A stretch of 64,000 bases of DNA from Synechocystis sp. PCC 6714 (GCF_000478825.2 NZ_CP007542.1:3348001-3412000); one strand, 5' to 3'; counted from the stretch's first letter, positions 1 to 9,685 are shown. Notes: generated by a model not told the origin, from the sequence alone. A program made the numbers and translations.

Positions 1-233
1 GTAGTTTCGGGAAATACTCCCCCCGCCCAATAACTATCCGCGGGCACCCCCAAGGCCACGGCAATGGAACCGACAATGCCTGGCCCCAACACTAGGGCGA
101 TCGCCCCGGCAATAATCGATTCGGGTAAATACAGTTTTTGAAATAGTCTAATTTTTTGCTTGAGAAGCCTACCTACTAGGATTAAAATCGCTACGGTTAT
201 AAAGGCAAATAAAACATTAATTAAATTGAGCAT
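1..233 (-). CDS. gltS: Sodium/glutamate symporter, GltS-type (N-terminal part only)
   Basis: The reading frame opens with ATG at 233 (minus strand) and runs off the left edge of the window, so only about 77 residues are visible. They show a short N-terminal hydrophobic segment (MLNLINVLFAFITVAILILV), a basic loop, then a glycine/proline-rich stretch LYLPESIIAGAIALVLG, the arrangement seen at the start of sodium-dependent glutamate permeases of the GltS family. Such proteins have about ten membrane segments and import glutamate with sodium. The family call rests on a short N-terminus and is moderately sure; another secondary carrier with a similar start remains possible. Confidence 0.55.
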   Translation of the reverse strand, partial: MLNLINVLFAFITVAILILVGRLLKQKIRLFQKLYLPESIIAGAIALVLGPGIVGSIAVALGVPADSYWAGGVFPET

Positions 234-797
234 TATCTAGTTTTAATGATGATCTTGAATGATTTTGCTTATTTTGTTTTTGTTGCAATGGCAAGCTCCA
301 TGAAAAAAGCATATCTCAAACAGAACTTTGATTTGAGCTGGATTATTGCCACCCCAGACATGGGGATATTAGTCAAACTGGTCTCCAGAATAACTCCCAT
401 GCTATCTTTTGCTGATTCGGTTTTTCCGCAAGTTTTCTGCAAGATTAGGTATAAACTTCTCCCTGCTATGACGGCAATTTGGTTTGTTCGGACTTAGTTT
501 GGCGCCTAATTAACAAATCTTGATTTCCGGTTCGTTAGAGGACGTCAGAGAAACGCTCTGGTTCCCCTAATTATGGGGAGAATCCGAGCATAAAGTACCC
601 CAGCATTGTTGGAGCTTTAGTAGGGAGATTTAGGCGGGAGATATGGAATTTTCAGATATTCCCTTGACTCTATCTTCTTTTTGCCCAGGGGATTTTGGAC
701 AAATTACTAGGGCAGTCTCCTCCGCAACCCATAGGCAAAAATAGATGACCAGTTCTTATCGTCAATTAACAAATTCAAGACGATGGTGGCACCGGCT
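234..797. other. Intergenic region between gltS and wecB, no gene supported
   Basis: These 564 bases hold no convincing gene. An 83-codon frame at 246-497 (plus) has no ribosome site and an ordinary AT-rich composition. A 33-codon frame at 643-744 (plus) is also unsupported. The region contains the presumed promoter of the gltS-type gene at its left end and the 3' flank of wecB at its right end. I see no clear terminator hairpin or operator. Confidence 0.5.
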
Positions 798-1913
798 CTA
801 ATGTTGAAAATAGTTACGGACAATTTCGATGATTTTTTGGCTAGCGCTACCGTCTCCAAAGGGATTGATGGCGTTGGCCATCTGTGCGTAGGCCTGGGGT
901 TCACTCAGCAATTGCCCTGCAGCTTTGGTAACAGTGGCCGGATCAGTTCCCACTAATTTGGCAGTTCCAGCGGCGATCGCCTCTGGCCGTTCCGTTGTTT
1001 CCCGCAACACCAACACAGGTTTTCCCAAACTAGGAGCCTCTTCCTGAAGACCACCGGAATCCGTCAACAGTAAGTAACAATGCTGAATTGCCCCCACCAA
1101 TTGGGCGTAATCCAATGGTTCTGTCAGAAAAACCCGGGGATGATTACCCAAAGCTTTTTGAATCGGTTCCCGGACAGTGGGATTACGGTGCATGGGTAGT
1201 AGCAAAGCAGTGTCGGGATACTGAGCCAGAATTTGCGTAAAACTGGTCAAAATATCCTGTAGCGGTTCACCCCAATTTTCCCGGCGATGTACAGTGGCGA
1301 GTAAAACCCGATGCTTTTGCCAGTCCAAGCCCGGAATAGGACAGGCCGGCTTTTGCCCTGCCACCGTCAATAAAGCATCAATGACCGTATTACCAGTTAA
1401 ATGTATTTCTCCGGTCACGTCCGATCGCCGTAAATTCTCCACCGCCAAGGTAGTGGGAGCAAAATGTAACTGGGCTAGCTGGGAAATTAAACGACGGTTG
1501 GCTTCCTCTGGGTAGGGGTTAAACAAATTATCGGTGCGTAGGCCGGCTTCCACATGGCCGATGGGAATTTGTTGGTAAAAGGCCGCCAGGGCAGCGGCAA
1601 AGGCAGTGGTGGTATCCCCTTGTACAATTACCAATTGGGGCGGTCTTTCTCGCCAAAGTTGTCCCAATCCTCCCAAACAGCCCTGGGTGATGTCCGTCAG
1701 GGTTTGCCCTGGTTGCATAATTTCTAGGTCCGTGTCCGCTGATAATGCGAACAAATCCATTACCTGTTGCACCATTTCCCGATGTTGCCCCGTTAGCAAC
1801 ACTTGGGTTTTCATATCGGGCTGGGCTAGAAAAGCACGAATAACCGGAGCCAATTTAATTGCTTCGGGACGGGTACCCAAGGTAATACAAACCGATAGGG
1901 GAGATACAGACAT
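798..1913 (-). CDS. wecB: UDP-N-acetylglucosamine 2-epimerase (non-hydrolysing)
   Basis: A 371-residue cytoplasmic enzyme that interconverts UDP-GlcNAc and UDP-ManNAc for surface polysaccharide synthesis. Family motifs are in order: TLGTRPEAIKLAPVI near the N-terminus, GHVEAGLRT and NPYPEEANRR in the first Rossmann domain, VHRRENWGE in the middle, and DSGGLQEEAPSLGKPVLVLR with ETTERPEA near the C-terminus. The length matches the family if translation starts at the ATG at 1911-1913. The frame is open to 1988, but those 25 extra residues do not look like family sequence. It stands alone, divergent from ycf36. Confidence 0.93.
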   Translation of the reverse strand: MSVSPLSVCITLGTRPEAIKLAPVIRAFLAQPDMKTQVLLTGQHREMVQQVMDLFALSADTDLEIMQPGQTLTDITQGCLGGLGQLWRERPPQLVIVQGDTTTAFAAALAAFYQQIPIGHVEAGLRTDNLFNPYPEEANRRLISQLAQLHFAPTTLAVENLRRSDVTGEIHLTGNTVIDALLTVAGQKPACPIPGLDWQKHRVLLATVHRRENWGEPLQDILTSFTQILAQYPDTALLLPMHRNPTVREPIQKALGNHPRVFLTEPLDYAQLVGAIQHCYLLLTDSGGLQEEAPSLGKPVLVLRETTERPEAIAAGTAKLVGTDPATVTKAAGQLLSEPQAYAQMANAINPFGDGSASQKIIEIVRNYFQH

Positions 1914-2081
1914 AGGCCACCAACACAGATAATCCCAGGTTAACTGAGAGGGGCCCCAGGGAAATCTGCTTTGGGCAAAATTAAGCAAATTTTCTAGCTC
2001 ACCATAACTTGGTGCTCTCCCAAATTCTGGGTCAAAATGGGAAGAAATTACAATGATTGCCTAGTCCATACCCCTAAACCC

Positions 2082-2603
2082 ATGAAGCCGATGCGGGAAT
2101 TCTCCCCCCAAATCTGTCCTGTGCCCCTGGAGCAACAGCCCGTCAATGAATACGAAGCGCTCAGATCCGCCTGGCTCTATTCCTGGGGTCAAATGGATCT
2201 ACTCAGCTACAGCAAAAACCTAACCCGTTTGGCCCTGCTGATTAGTTTCATTGTCAGTCCGATCGCCTCCGCCAGTTTTTCAGTGGAAAAGCAACCCATT
2301 CAGTGTGGTTTCCTGATTGTGCTAGGTATTTGCCTGTTATTGTCCCTCTTTGTGTTGAGGTTGATGTTGGGCTGGCGTTACGTTGGCGATCGCCTAGGAG
2401 CGGAAACCGTCACCTACGAAGAATCCGGTTGGTACGATGGCCAGGTGTGGCGCAAACCATTGGAAGTACAAACTAGGGACCAACTTATTTTGCGCTATCA
2501 AGTTAATCCCGTACTGCAGCGTTGGCAAAACACGCTGAAGCTATTGGGGGCCACCATGGCGATCGATCTTTTACTGTGGACTATTTTCCGATTAATCTAC
2601 TGA
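2082..2603 (+). CDS. ycf36: Ycf36 / CGLD27-type membrane protein (DUF1230)
   Basis: A protein of about 173 residues. It matches the DUF1230 family, called Ycf36 in red-algal plastids and CGLD27 in green plants. The N-terminal signature CPVPLEQQPVNEYEALRSAW is followed by WGQMDLLSY, two central membrane segments (about LALLISFIVSPIASASF and CGFLIVLGICLLLSLFVLRL), a soluble stretch GWYDGQVWRKP, and a C-terminal hydrophobic helix. The biochemical function is not established; the family is restricted to oxygenic phototrophs, which suggests a role in photosynthetic membranes. The frame opens at 2037, but the ATG at 2082 (or 2091) fits the family start better. The next gene begins 113 bases downstream on the same strand. 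Confidence 0.85.
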   Translation: MKPMREFSPQICPVPLEQQPVNEYEALRSAWLYSWGQMDLLSYSKNLTRLALLISFIVSPIASASFSVEKQPIQCGFLIVLGICLLLSLFVLRLMLGWRYVGDRLGAETVTYEESGWYDGQVWRKPLEVQTRDQLILRYQVNPVLQRWQNTLKLLGATMAIDLLLWTIFRLIY

Positions 2604-2716
2604 GCAGTCTGGAAGAGCCATCATCCTATGCAAAGTCCCCTAAATGCCTAGAATTGAGGATAGGTTACTTAGTAGAACCTCGCGAAACTTTACCATCATC
2701 AGAAATTCCCAACAGC

Positions 2717-3670
2717 ATGAGCAGAGGAAAACGTCCCCACACTACCCCCATCGAAGCCCATTTGCTGAGGGAAGGTATCATTGAGTCCCAACATTGGGCC
2801 GAAGCCACCGTGTACGACGACAGGGGCCGGGTTTTAATGCTGGCCGGCGACAGCACCAGTAATGCCTTTATTCGTTCTTCCCTGAAACCCTTTCAAGCCT
2901 TGGCTGTCACCGGTACCGGCACCATGGAACGCTATGGTCTTACTGACAAAGACTTAGCCATTATGTGTGGTTCCCACCAGGGCACCATTGAACAAGCTCG
3001 CCAGGTATTCAACATCCTTTGGCGGGCAGACATTGAACCACAAGCTCTGCAATGTCCCACTCCCCCAGCAAAAGAAAGCCCCCTACACCACGGTTGCTCC
3101 GGTAAACACGCCGGTATGCTAGCCGTTTGCCAGCAACAGGATTGGCCTCTCCACAGTTATTTGCAACAAAGTAGTCCCATCCAAAAACTAATTTTGTCCA
3201 AAGTGGCTGACCTTTTGGGGATGCCCGGCGCCGAATTAATCGCCGCCCACGATGATTGTGGTGCCCCCACCTACGCCATGGAGTTGGGGCAAATGGCACA
3301 CTTGTATGCAATGCTCGCCTCAGGGCAACAATTGGGTCTGGAACGGGTGGCCCGGGCAATGACATATTATCCCTACTTTGTCGCTGGGGAAGGCTGTTTT
3401 GATACGGAGCTAATGCAACAGATGGAAGGGGAACTGGTGAGCAAATCCGGCGCCGAAGGGGTGCAATGTGTGGGCAGAGTGGGAGAAGGGCTGGGCCTAG
3501 CTATCAAAGTAAAAGACGGTTCCAAACGGGCTAAATACGCCGTAGCCATTCACCTGCTTCAACAAATGGGTTGGATTCCTCCCCAGGTGGCGGAAACCCT
3601 GTCGGAAAAATTTGTGCGGCTGGGCAAATATAAACGCCTAGAAGTAATCGGTGAATTGGCTATGCTCTGA
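2717..3670 (+). CDS. L-asparaginase II family protein
   Basis: A protein of 317 residues matching the asparaginase-II (Rhizobium AnsA-like) family, expected to hydrolyse L-asparagine to aspartate and ammonia in the cytoplasm. Visible family features are EGIIESQHWA near the start, STSNAFIRSSLKPFQALAV, the block IMCGSHQGT, HHGCSGKHAGMLA, and the cysteine-containing AAHDDCGAPTYAM. The open frame extends upstream to 2522, overlapping ycf36 in another frame. The ATG at 2717 gives the usual family length and was preferred. It is probably co-transcribed with ycf36. The family assignment is solid; substrate specificity is inferred. Confidence 0.85.
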   Translation: MSRGKRPHTTPIEAHLLREGIIESQHWAEATVYDDRGRVLMLAGDSTSNAFIRSSLKPFQALAVTGTGTMERYGLTDKDLAIMCGSHQGTIEQARQVFNILWRADIEPQALQCPTPPAKESPLHHGCSGKHAGMLAVCQQQDWPLHSYLQQSSPIQKLILSKVADLLGMPGAELIAAHDDCGAPTYAMELGQMAHLYAMLASGQQLGLERVARAMTYYPYFVAGEGCFDTELMQQMEGELVSKSGAEGVQCVGRVGEGLGLAIKVKDGSKRAKYAVAIHLLQQMGWIPPQVAETLSEKFVRLGKYKRLEVIGELAML

Positions 3671-3761
3671 AAGTTGGGGGTGAATCAGCCCATTGGAAAG
3701 AAAAAAGAAGAAAATGCCAATGTTGGGCCCAGGGCAGTTTGGGGCATAGCTAACAGGGGTT

Positions 3762-3856
3762 TATAGTCAATCAAAGTAAGATTGAGACGACTAAAGTTTT
3801 TCCCAAAGACGCTTTTAGCCCTGGTCAGTGTCTTACTTTCAATTAGATCAACTATA
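3762..3856. repeat. 95-bp MITE-like palindromic element, subtype B, copy 1
   Basis: A 95-base non-coding element starting TATAGTC and ending ACTATA. Its ends are imperfect inverted repeats: TCAATCAAAGTAAGATTGA on the left against TTGATCTAATTGAAAGTAAG read inward from the right. A second copy at 14314-14408 differs at about 11 positions but has exactly the same length. The left end also resembles the subtype A elements at 8524, 33753 and 50919. It lies between the asparaginase gene and the trxA terminator. Confidence 0.85.
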
Positions 3857-3865
3857 AAAAATCAC

Positions 3866-3897
3866 AAAAAAGATCGTGTCCCCAAAGGAGCACGATC
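3866..3897 (-). terminator. Rho-independent terminator of trxA
   Basis: Read on the minus strand, a GATCGTG/CACGATC stem (inner GTCC/GGAG weakly extends it) is followed at once by a run of six T. It starts 37 bases after the trxA stop codon, the normal position for an intrinsic terminator. Confidence 0.85.
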
Positions 3898-3933
3898 CGG
3901 AGGGAAACCGTCACAAAGCAGGGAAGCCAGCGC

Positions 3934-4257
3934 TTAAAGATATTTTTCTAGGGTGCTGGCGAGGGTGGTTTTGGGCACAGCTCCCACCACCATGTCTACT
4001 CTCTGGCCCCCTTTGAAAATCATTAGGGTGGGGATACTGCGGATGCCATACTGACTAGCTGTATTGGGGTTCTCGTCGGTGTTTAATTTAACGACTTTGA
4101 CCTTGCCTTCGTACTGTTGTGAGATTTCATCAACGACGGGGGCCACCATGCGACAAGGGCCACACCAGGGAGCCCAAAAGTCTACGAGCACGGGCAACTC
4201 GCTGTCTAATACGTCCTCTTTGAAACTTGCGTCGGAAACTTGAGGGGTAGCACTCAT
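3934..4257 (-). CDS. trxA: Thioredoxin, m-type (TrxA)
   Basis: A complete 107-residue thioredoxin with the active-site WCGPC at residues 31-35, the buried aspartate in LVDFWAP, and the cis-proline loop [11 protein letters not shown]. It reduces disulfides of target proteins with electrons from ferredoxin- or NADPH-thioredoxin reductase. Sequence and length correspond to the abundant m-type thioredoxin of Synechocystis as I remember it. The start ATG at 4255-4257 is preceded on the minus strand by an AGAAGGAT-type ribosome site. It is a single-gene unit closed by the terminator at 3866-3897. Confidence 0.95.
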   Translation of the reverse strand: MSATPQVSDASFKEDVLDSELPVLVDFWAPWCGPCRMVAPVVDEISQQYEGKVKVVKLNTDENPNTASQYGIRSIPTLMIFKGGQRVDMVVGAVPKTTLASTLEKYL

Positions 4258-4583
4258 ACTGGAAATCCTTCTAAACCTCGTGATGGGCTGATTAGAATAC
4301 TACCATAACCAATTGTTGGCCTCTGTATGGAAAAATATCGTGAAACTTAGAATTTATTCATCTTTTGTCACAGTTTGCGCCACAGTTATTTGTCACTGAA
4401 CCGACAAACACATAAGAAGAAACCGCCCGAACATCATCCAGGCGGAGTGTGGTGTGAGGAGTGAACGGAAACTTTACGTCTCCGCCCTCTTCATTGTACA
4501 GGCTGGGGCGGGGGCATTAGGAGTTTCGCCGGTAGGGAGTTCCGCATACATCAAATTCGCCAAATATTAAGGTTAACCAAAAT
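4258..4583. other. Divergent intergenic region trxA / HI0933-type gene
   Basis: These 326 bases must contain the promoters of two divergent genes. The only structure I notice is an inverted repeat GGCGGAG (4441-4447) and CTCCGCC (4480-4486) with a 32-base loop and no T-run, of unknown meaning. No open frame is convincing. Confidence 0.4.
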
Positions 4584-5810
4584 ATGCAACGAACTGTAAT
4601 TGTGGTGGGGGGCGGGGCGGCTGGTTTTTTTGGAGCCATTAATTGTGCTCGACAAATGCCAGATGGACAAGTGATTTTATTGGAAGCGGGGGCCAAATTT
4701 TTAGCCAAAGTGCGTATTTCCGGGGGCGGTCGCTGTAATGTTACCCACCATTGTTTTGATCCGGCACAGTTAGTGCAAAACTATCCCCGGGGGGGCAAAG
4801 CTCTACGGGGAGCGTTTAGTCGTTTTCAACCTCAACAAACGATCGCCTGGTTTGGGGCGGAAGGGGTGCAACTGAAAACGGAAGCGGACGGGCGGATGTT
4901 TCCTGTTACGGATGACTCAGCTACCATTGTGGATTGTTTACTATCAACGGCCCGGCGATCGGGGGTGGAGCTAAAAAATAGATCGCCAGTGCAGGGATTG
5001 GATAAAGTAGAGAATCAATTCCGGGTAACGCTTAAATCGGGGGAAATAATTAATGGAGATCGTCTCTTACTGGCCACGGGCAGTAATCCTTTAGGCTATC
5101 GCTGGGCAGTACAATTGGGACACACAATTCAATCCCCTGTACCCTCATTATTTACCTTTAATATCGAAGATGCTCGTCTAACCGATTTAGCTGGGGTGAG
5201 TGTGGAAAATGCCCTAGTGAGTTTAGACGCAAAATTTAAGGGGACCTATTGTCAGCAAGGCCCCGTGTTGATTACCCATTGGGGATTGAGTGGCCCAGCG
5301 GTGTTAAAACTTTCTGCCTGGGGAGCAAGGGTTTTACAGGAATCAGATTACGAATACCCTCTTTGGCTCAATTGGTTGCCCGGAATTAGTGCCCAGGAAT
5401 CCATGGCCCAATGGCAAGCAACTAAACAAAACCATCCCCGCAAACAAATTGCTAACTTTACCCCCACTGCCCTACCAAAAAGACTTTGGCAGAGGTTGAC
5501 GGAACAGGCAGCCATTAAACCGGGGCAATGCTGGGCGGATTTTTCCAGAGTTCAGGAACGACAGTTGGCGGAAAATATCCATCGTTATCAATGTCGGATT
5601 AAAGGCAAAGGGGTATTCAAAGAAGAATTTGTCACCTGTGGGGGCATTACCCTCAAGGAAGTCGATTTTAAGACCATGGCCAGCCGTTGTTGCCCAGGAT
5701 TGCATTTTGCTGGGGAAATTCTTGATGTGGATGGCATTACCGGCGGTTTTAACTTCCAAAATGCCTGGACTACGGGGTGGTTGGCGGCCCAAGCCATGGC
5801 CAGTCCTTAA
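4584..5810 (+). CDS. HI0933/YhiN-type FAD-dependent oxidoreductase
   Basis: A 408-residue flavoprotein. The N-terminal dinucleotide fold VVGGGAAGFFGAI is followed by LLEAGAKFLAKVRISGGGRC (residues ~32-51), the hallmark of the HI0933/BaiN/YhiN family. Other family marks are TEADGRMFPVTDDS, the ATGSNPLGYRWA segment, GLSGPAVL, KGVFKEEFVTCGGI and the C-terminal FAD-contacting LHFAGEILDVDGITGGFNFQ. The reaction and substrate of the family are mostly unknown; it is a cytoplasmic two-electron flavoenzyme. The gene ends 75 bases upstream of pyk on the same strand and may be co-transcribed with it. Confidence 0.9.
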   Translation: MQRTVIVVGGGAAGFFGAINCARQMPDGQVILLEAGAKFLAKVRISGGGRCNVTHHCFDPAQLVQNYPRGGKALRGAFSRFQPQQTIAWFGAEGVQLKTEADGRMFPVTDDSATIVDCLLSTARRSGVELKNRSPVQGLDKVENQFRVTLKSGEIINGDRLLLATGSNPLGYRWAVQLGHTIQSPVPSLFTFNIEDARLTDLAGVSVENALVSLDAKFKGTYCQQGPVLITHWGLSGPAVLKLSAWGARVLQESDYEYPLWLNWLPGISAQESMAQWQATKQNHPRKQIANFTPTALPKRLWQRLTEQAAIKPGQCWADFSRVQERQLAENIHRYQCRIKGKGVFKEEFVTCGGITLKEVDFKTMASRCCPGLHFAGEILDVDGITGGFNFQNAWTTGWLAAQAMASP

Positions 5811-5885
5811 CATTTTCCTAATTTACCCTCCGGCGAGTTGCAGTAGAATTCCAGTGCCAGCCCAGATTAGCCTCCCGTAAAGTTT

Positions 5886-7307
5886 ATGAGACCCCTAAGC
5901 CATCGCACCAAAATTGTGGCCACCATTGGCCCGGCTAGCAGCTCGGTGGAAGTGATACGCCGGATGGTGGATGCAGGTATGAATGTGGCCCGGCTGAACT
6001 TTTCCCACGGCAGTTATGAAGACCATGCCACTATGGTCCGCCTACTGCGGTCGGTGGAGCAGGAAATGGACACCCCCATTACCCTTTTGCAGGATTTACA
6101 GGGGCCCAAAATTCGGATTGGTCAGTTGCCGGGGGGTGAAAAACAACTGCGAGAAGGGGAAGAGATATGTTTGGTGCCAGTGGAAATTGGCGATCGCCAT
6201 GCTGGGGCAGTGGGTATTGACTATCCCCATTTGGCGACAGAAGCAAAGGTGGGGGAGAGGATCCTATTGGACGATGGTTTGCTGGAGATGAAAGTGATAG
6301 CTATCAAAGATCCCCAAGTGATTTGTGAAGTGGTGACGGGGGGCATACTTAAAAGCCGCAAAGGGGTTAACCTGCCGGGATTAGTGCTCGCCCTACCCTC
6401 CATGACTGCCAAGGACAAGCAAGACCTCGAATTTGGACTGAGCCAAGGCATTGACTGGGTTTCCCTTAGTTTTGTTCGCAAAGGGGAAGACATCCATGCC
6501 CTCAAGCAATTTCTCGCTGAACGGGGCCATCCCGATCTGCCCGTCATTGCCAAAATTGAAAAGCCCCAGGCGATCGACAATCTAGAAGAAATTATTGCCG
6601 CTTCCAACGGCATCATGGTAGCCCGGGGGGATTTAGGGGTAGAGGTGAATCCAGAAAAAGTGCCGCGCCTACAAAAAGAAATTATCCGTCGTTGCAACAT
6701 ACGGGCGATTCCAGTAATCACCGCCACCCAAATGCTAGACAGCATGATTTACAATTCTCGCCCCACCAGGGCTGAAGCCAGCGACGTGGCCAATGCCATT
6801 TTAGATGGCACCGATGCGGTGATGTTATCGGGGGAGTCGGCGGTGGGACAATATCCAGTCAAATCAGTGCAAATGCTGCGAAAAATTGCCGAGGAAACGG
6901 AATTAGGTTTGCATTTTATTAACCATGCCCCCACTGCTAACACGGAAACCCATGCCCTCAGCGAAGCTCTGCTGGTCATTGATGATATTTTAGCCTTGAA
7001 ATACATTGTGACTTTCACTACCTCAGGCTTCACTTCCCTATTAGCTTCCAACCAACGCCCATCAGTACCGGTGATTGCCTTTACCCCTTCAGAACATGTT
7101 TACCATCGACTCAATCTAGTCTGGGGCATTATTCCATTTTTAATTAACGAGGAATTCGACACCTTCGAGGATTTGATTCAACAAGCAGAGATGCTACTTA
7201 AGGATCGGAAAATGGCGAAAAAGGGTGATCAGCTCTTAATTATGGCCGGAATTCCGACAAAAATACCCAGGGGCACCAATTTTTTGAAAATCCATCGTAT
7301 TTCGTAA
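5886..7307 (+). CDS. pyk: Pyruvate kinase
   Basis: A 473-residue glycolytic enzyme converting phosphoenolpyruvate and ADP to pyruvate and ATP. Visible are [13 protein letters not shown] at the N-terminus, [15 protein letters not shown], the active-site signature [16 protein letters not shown] with [10 protein letters not shown], and [20 protein letters not shown] with [15 protein letters not shown]. The C-terminal allosteric domain is present. It is the short form, without the extra C-terminal PEP-utiliser-like domain found in some pyruvate kinases. Synechocystis strains carry two pyruvate kinases, and this one corresponds to the shorter. Start at ATG 5886. Confidence 0.96.
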   Translation: MRPLSHRTKIVATIGPASSSVEVIRRMVDAGMNVARLNFSHGSYEDHATMVRLLRSVEQEMDTPITLLQDLQGPKIRIGQLPGGEKQLREGEEICLVPVEIGDRHAGAVGIDYPHLATEAKVGERILLDDGLLEMKVIAIKDPQVICEVVTGGILKSRKGVNLPGLVLALPSMTAKDKQDLEFGLSQGIDWVSLSFVRKGEDIHALKQFLAERGHPDLPVIAKIEKPQAIDNLEEIIAASNGIMVARGDLGVEVNPEKVPRLQKEIIRRCNIRAIPVITATQMLDSMIYNSRPTRAEASDVANAILDGTDAVMLSGESAVGQYPVKSVQMLRKIAEETELGLHFINHAPTANTETHALSEALLVIDDILALKYIVTFTTSGFTSLLASNQRPSVPVIAFTPSEHVYHRLNLVWGIIPFLINEEFDTFEDLIQQAEMLLKDRKMAKKGDQLLIMAGIPTKIPRGTNFLKIHRIS

Positions 7308-7468
7308 ACTTTTGGTCATCTGGATTGATTAGTGATGGTAGTCAGTCCTTGTTTTTGAAGGCTACCCATTGCCCTACCCCTGAATACGCCGAATCGCCAC
7401 TATAGTGGATTCATGGCCGTCAATGGCTTTGTTGTCATAAATTTTGCCAGAAAAATTTCTCCCCCGTC

Positions 7469-7762
7469 ATGATTCCCTTTGCCTCCCAAACCTCTTCCCT
7501 GGTCAGTCATCCTGAATTTTCTACTTTGGAACTGGCCCAAGCCCTAGCAGAAAGATTGGCGATCGCCCCCCAAGATTGGCACCGTTTAAAGGGTAACCGT
7601 CAAGCCCAGGCGGGACAGGAATTGGCGGCGGCGTTGGTGTATCTGCTCAAAGACAATGCCCCGGAAGCGTTAATCCATCTCCAACAGGCAGAAGGTTGGT
7701 TGGATCGGAGTTTGACTGCGCCCCCCTGTCCAACCCATGGCAGTCAGGCCAAAAAAGCTTAG
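7469..7762 (+). CDS. Small conserved cyanobacterial protein, unknown function
   Basis: A 97-residue acidic, alanine/leucine-rich soluble protein predicted to be almost entirely helical (TLELAQALAERLAIAPQDWH, then GQELAAALVYLLKD). It contains a HIP1 site and has the codon use of neighbouring genes, which supports it being real. I think it belongs to a short family limited to cyanobacteria (DUF6439-like) but cannot confirm this. No catalytic motif or membrane segment is visible. It is convergent with trpF, with 19 bases between the stop codons. Confidence 0.7.
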   Translation: MIPFASQTSSLVSHPEFSTLELAQALAERLAIAPQDWHRLKGNRQAQAGQELAAALVYLLKDNAPEALIHLQQAEGWLDRSLTAPPCPTHGSQAKKA

Positions 7763-7781
7763 GTTTTTTCGAGCATAGTTT

Positions 7782-8432
7782 TCAAAAAGTTGGCAGGGCA
7801 TCCAACTGAAAGCGCAACTGGGTCACTTTGGCTAAATCTTTATCCGCTGGGGCCCGTTCCACACCACTGGAAAGGTCAATGCCGTCTGGCCGCATTAGCT
7901 TTAGCGCTTCTCCCACATTGGCGGGAGTTAATCCCCCCGCTAACCACCAAGTCAAGGGCGGCTGGAACCGTTGTAAATTTTGCCAGGGTAGAGTTTGCCC
8001 AGTGCCTCCCAATTGTTCAGGGTGGTAAGCATCAAGTAATAAAACATCCACTGCGCCGTAATAGTCTTCTGCCCGTTGCAAATCATCCGATCGCCGGAGT
8101 CGGAGGGCTTTGATTAATCTATGTTGGGGAAATTCCCGTTTGACCTGAAGACAAAAGTCAGGGGGTTCATCGCCGTGGAGTTGAATACCGTTGAGGTTAG
8201 TTTGGGCGCAAAACTGGCCTATTACTGCCAGAGAGACATTAGCAAATACCCCGATCGCCAACAGGCCTTGATAGGCAGTTAAACTGTGCAGCACTGATTG
8301 GATTTCCTTTGGGCTGACGTAACGGGGGGACGTTTCCACGCAAATAAATCCCAGGGTGGTGAATCCCAAAGCGGCGATCGCCTGGGCTTGGGCAGGATGA
8401 CGTAAACCGCAAATTTTTACCTCCATGGCCAT
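7782..8432 (-). CDS. trpF: Phosphoribosylanthranilate isomerase
   Basis: A 216-residue TIM-barrel enzyme of tryptophan biosynthesis that rearranges N-(5'-phosphoribosyl)anthranilate to CdRP. Barrel motifs are in order: VKICGLRHPAQA with the catalytic cysteine, GVFANVS, GIQLHGDEPP, LLLDAYHP with the catalytic aspartate, WLAGGLTPANV and GIDLSSGVE. It stands alone, as is usual for trp genes in cyanobacteria. Start at ATG 8432, with a second in-frame ATG two codons later. Confidence 0.95.
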   Translation of the reverse strand: MAMEVKICGLRHPAQAQAIAALGFTTLGFICVETSPRYVSPKEIQSVLHSLTAYQGLLAIGVFANVSLAVIGQFCAQTNLNGIQLHGDEPPDFCLQVKREFPQHRLIKALRLRRSDDLQRAEDYYGAVDVLLLDAYHPEQLGGTGQTLPWQNLQRFQPPLTWWLAGGLTPANVGEALKLMRPDGIDLSSGVERAPADKDLAKVTQLRFQLDALPTF

Positions 8433-8523
8433 AAGTCAGCGTTCCTGTTAGATTTTGATTGATTTTAGAGGGGATACAGAGATAATCTGTGATTTGTGAC
8501 AGTATTTCTGACAAGATAAGACT

Positions 8524-8618
8524 TATAGTCGTTTCTAGTAAGACTGAGGCAGTCAAATTCACCGAAAAGTTTGTCAATAAAGACTTAAGCAGTCTCGAAA
8601 TTATTTGAAATGGCTATA
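8524..8618. repeat. 95-bp MITE-like palindromic element, subtype A, copy 1
   Basis: Begins TATAGTCGTTTC and ends GAAATGGCTATA. The termini form imperfect inverted repeats, and the internal part has no frame. It differs from the copy at 50919-51013 at only three positions. It sits between trpF and the EamA transporter, 12 bases from the latter's stop codon. Confidence 0.88.
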
Positions 8619-8630
8619 AATTGCCCTGGC

Positions 8631-9632
8631 TTAATCATTAACCGCCGGTTTGCGAACCAAGCCCCAAATATCCCGCAGTTGTACCTTTAATTGTTCCCGT
8701 TGGTTGATTAAATAAATGCTCACCAAGGTAAAAGCGACCCCTAACCACTGTAGGGAACTCAGCTTTTCTCCCAAAATCAAATTACCAAAGCTCAGCGCAA
8801 AAATGGGTGTTAAAAAAGTGAGGGAACTCAAGCTGGTCAAATTACCCCTAGATGCAAGGTAGAAAAAAATACCGTAGGCAATGGCACTGCCAAACACCGT
8901 TGCGTAGGCTAAATTTCCCCAACCCCACAGGTCAATATTGCGCCAAGGTTGACTGTCCTCCACCAAGGCGATCGCCAACAGAGGCAAACCGCCAATGATC
9001 ATATGCCACCCCGTAGCCACCACCGGATCCACCCGACGGCTGACAAAGGGAATCAGCACTGTCCCCACCGCCATGGAGAGGGACGCCAACAACATCCACA
9101 GTTCCCCACTATTACCCAGGGCAGATCCACTCCAATTAATGCTTAAACCCTGGAGATGCCAAAGCTGATAAAACCATTCATCGGGCAGCCCAATCAAGCT
9201 GATCCCCCCTACCCCCAGCAGTAGTCCCAGCCAGCCAATACCACCAATTACCTCTTTAAATAACCAACTGGAGAGTAATGCAACGGCGATCGGCTGGGAA
9301 TCAATAATTACCGAGCCTAAGCCCGCCCCCGTACGCTCCAATCCTTGGGCCAAGAATCCCTGAAACAGAGTCCCATCAACCACTGCAAACAAAATAATCC
9401 AGCCCCAGCCTTGCCAATCCTTGGGTTGGGAACGCTTCTGTGCCATGGCCCAGAGTAAAACCAGTATGCCCGCTGGTATGAGGCGCACCGTGGCCACGAA
9501 AAAGGGCGTAGTGTCAGCCAAAACCCCCTTCATGGCTACCATGGCCGTTCCCCAGAGGAAAAACGGCGCAATCAGGGTTAACCCGGAACGGAGATTAAAA
9601 TTAGTAAAATCTGTTTTCGATTCAATCTGCAT
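8631..9632 (-). CDS. EamA/DMT-family transporter
   Basis: A 333-residue integral membrane protein with about ten hydrophobic segments arranged as two EamA repeats. The first repeat begins TLIAPFFLWGTAMVAMKGVL and the second LWMLLASLSMAVGTVLIPFV. The late signature SLTFLTPIFALSFGNLILGE is typical of drug/metabolite transporters in the 10-TMS group. It probably exports or imports a small metabolite across the plasma membrane; the substrate cannot be inferred. A short hydrophilic N-terminus precedes the first helix. The start ATG at 9632 was chosen because no earlier in-frame start is present. Confidence 0.88.
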   Translation of the reverse strand: MQIESKTDFTNFNLRSGLTLIAPFFLWGTAMVAMKGVLADTTPFFVATVRLIPAGILVLLWAMAQKRSQPKDWQGWGWIILFAVVDGTLFQGFLAQGLERTGAGLGSVIIDSQPIAVALLSSWLFKEVIGGIGWLGLLLGVGGISLIGLPDEWFYQLWHLQGLSINWSGSALGNSGELWMLLASLSMAVGTVLIPFVSRRVDPVVATGWHMIIGGLPLLAIALVEDSQPWRNIDLWGWGNLAYATVFGSAIAYGIFFYLASRGNLTSLSSLTFLTPIFALSFGNLILGEKLSSLQWLGVAFTLVSIYLINQREQLKVQLRDIWGLVRKPAVND

Positions 9633-9685
9633 CGGCGGGGCGGTAATGGATCAAACATAGCCATTCCCCCATTGTATGTATAGTT

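Noticed and set aside
246-497. 83-codon plus-strand frame after gltS
   Set aside because: No ribosome site, atypical composition (MILNDFAYFVFVAMASS start), and no family resemblance; most likely chance in AT-rich intergenic DNA.
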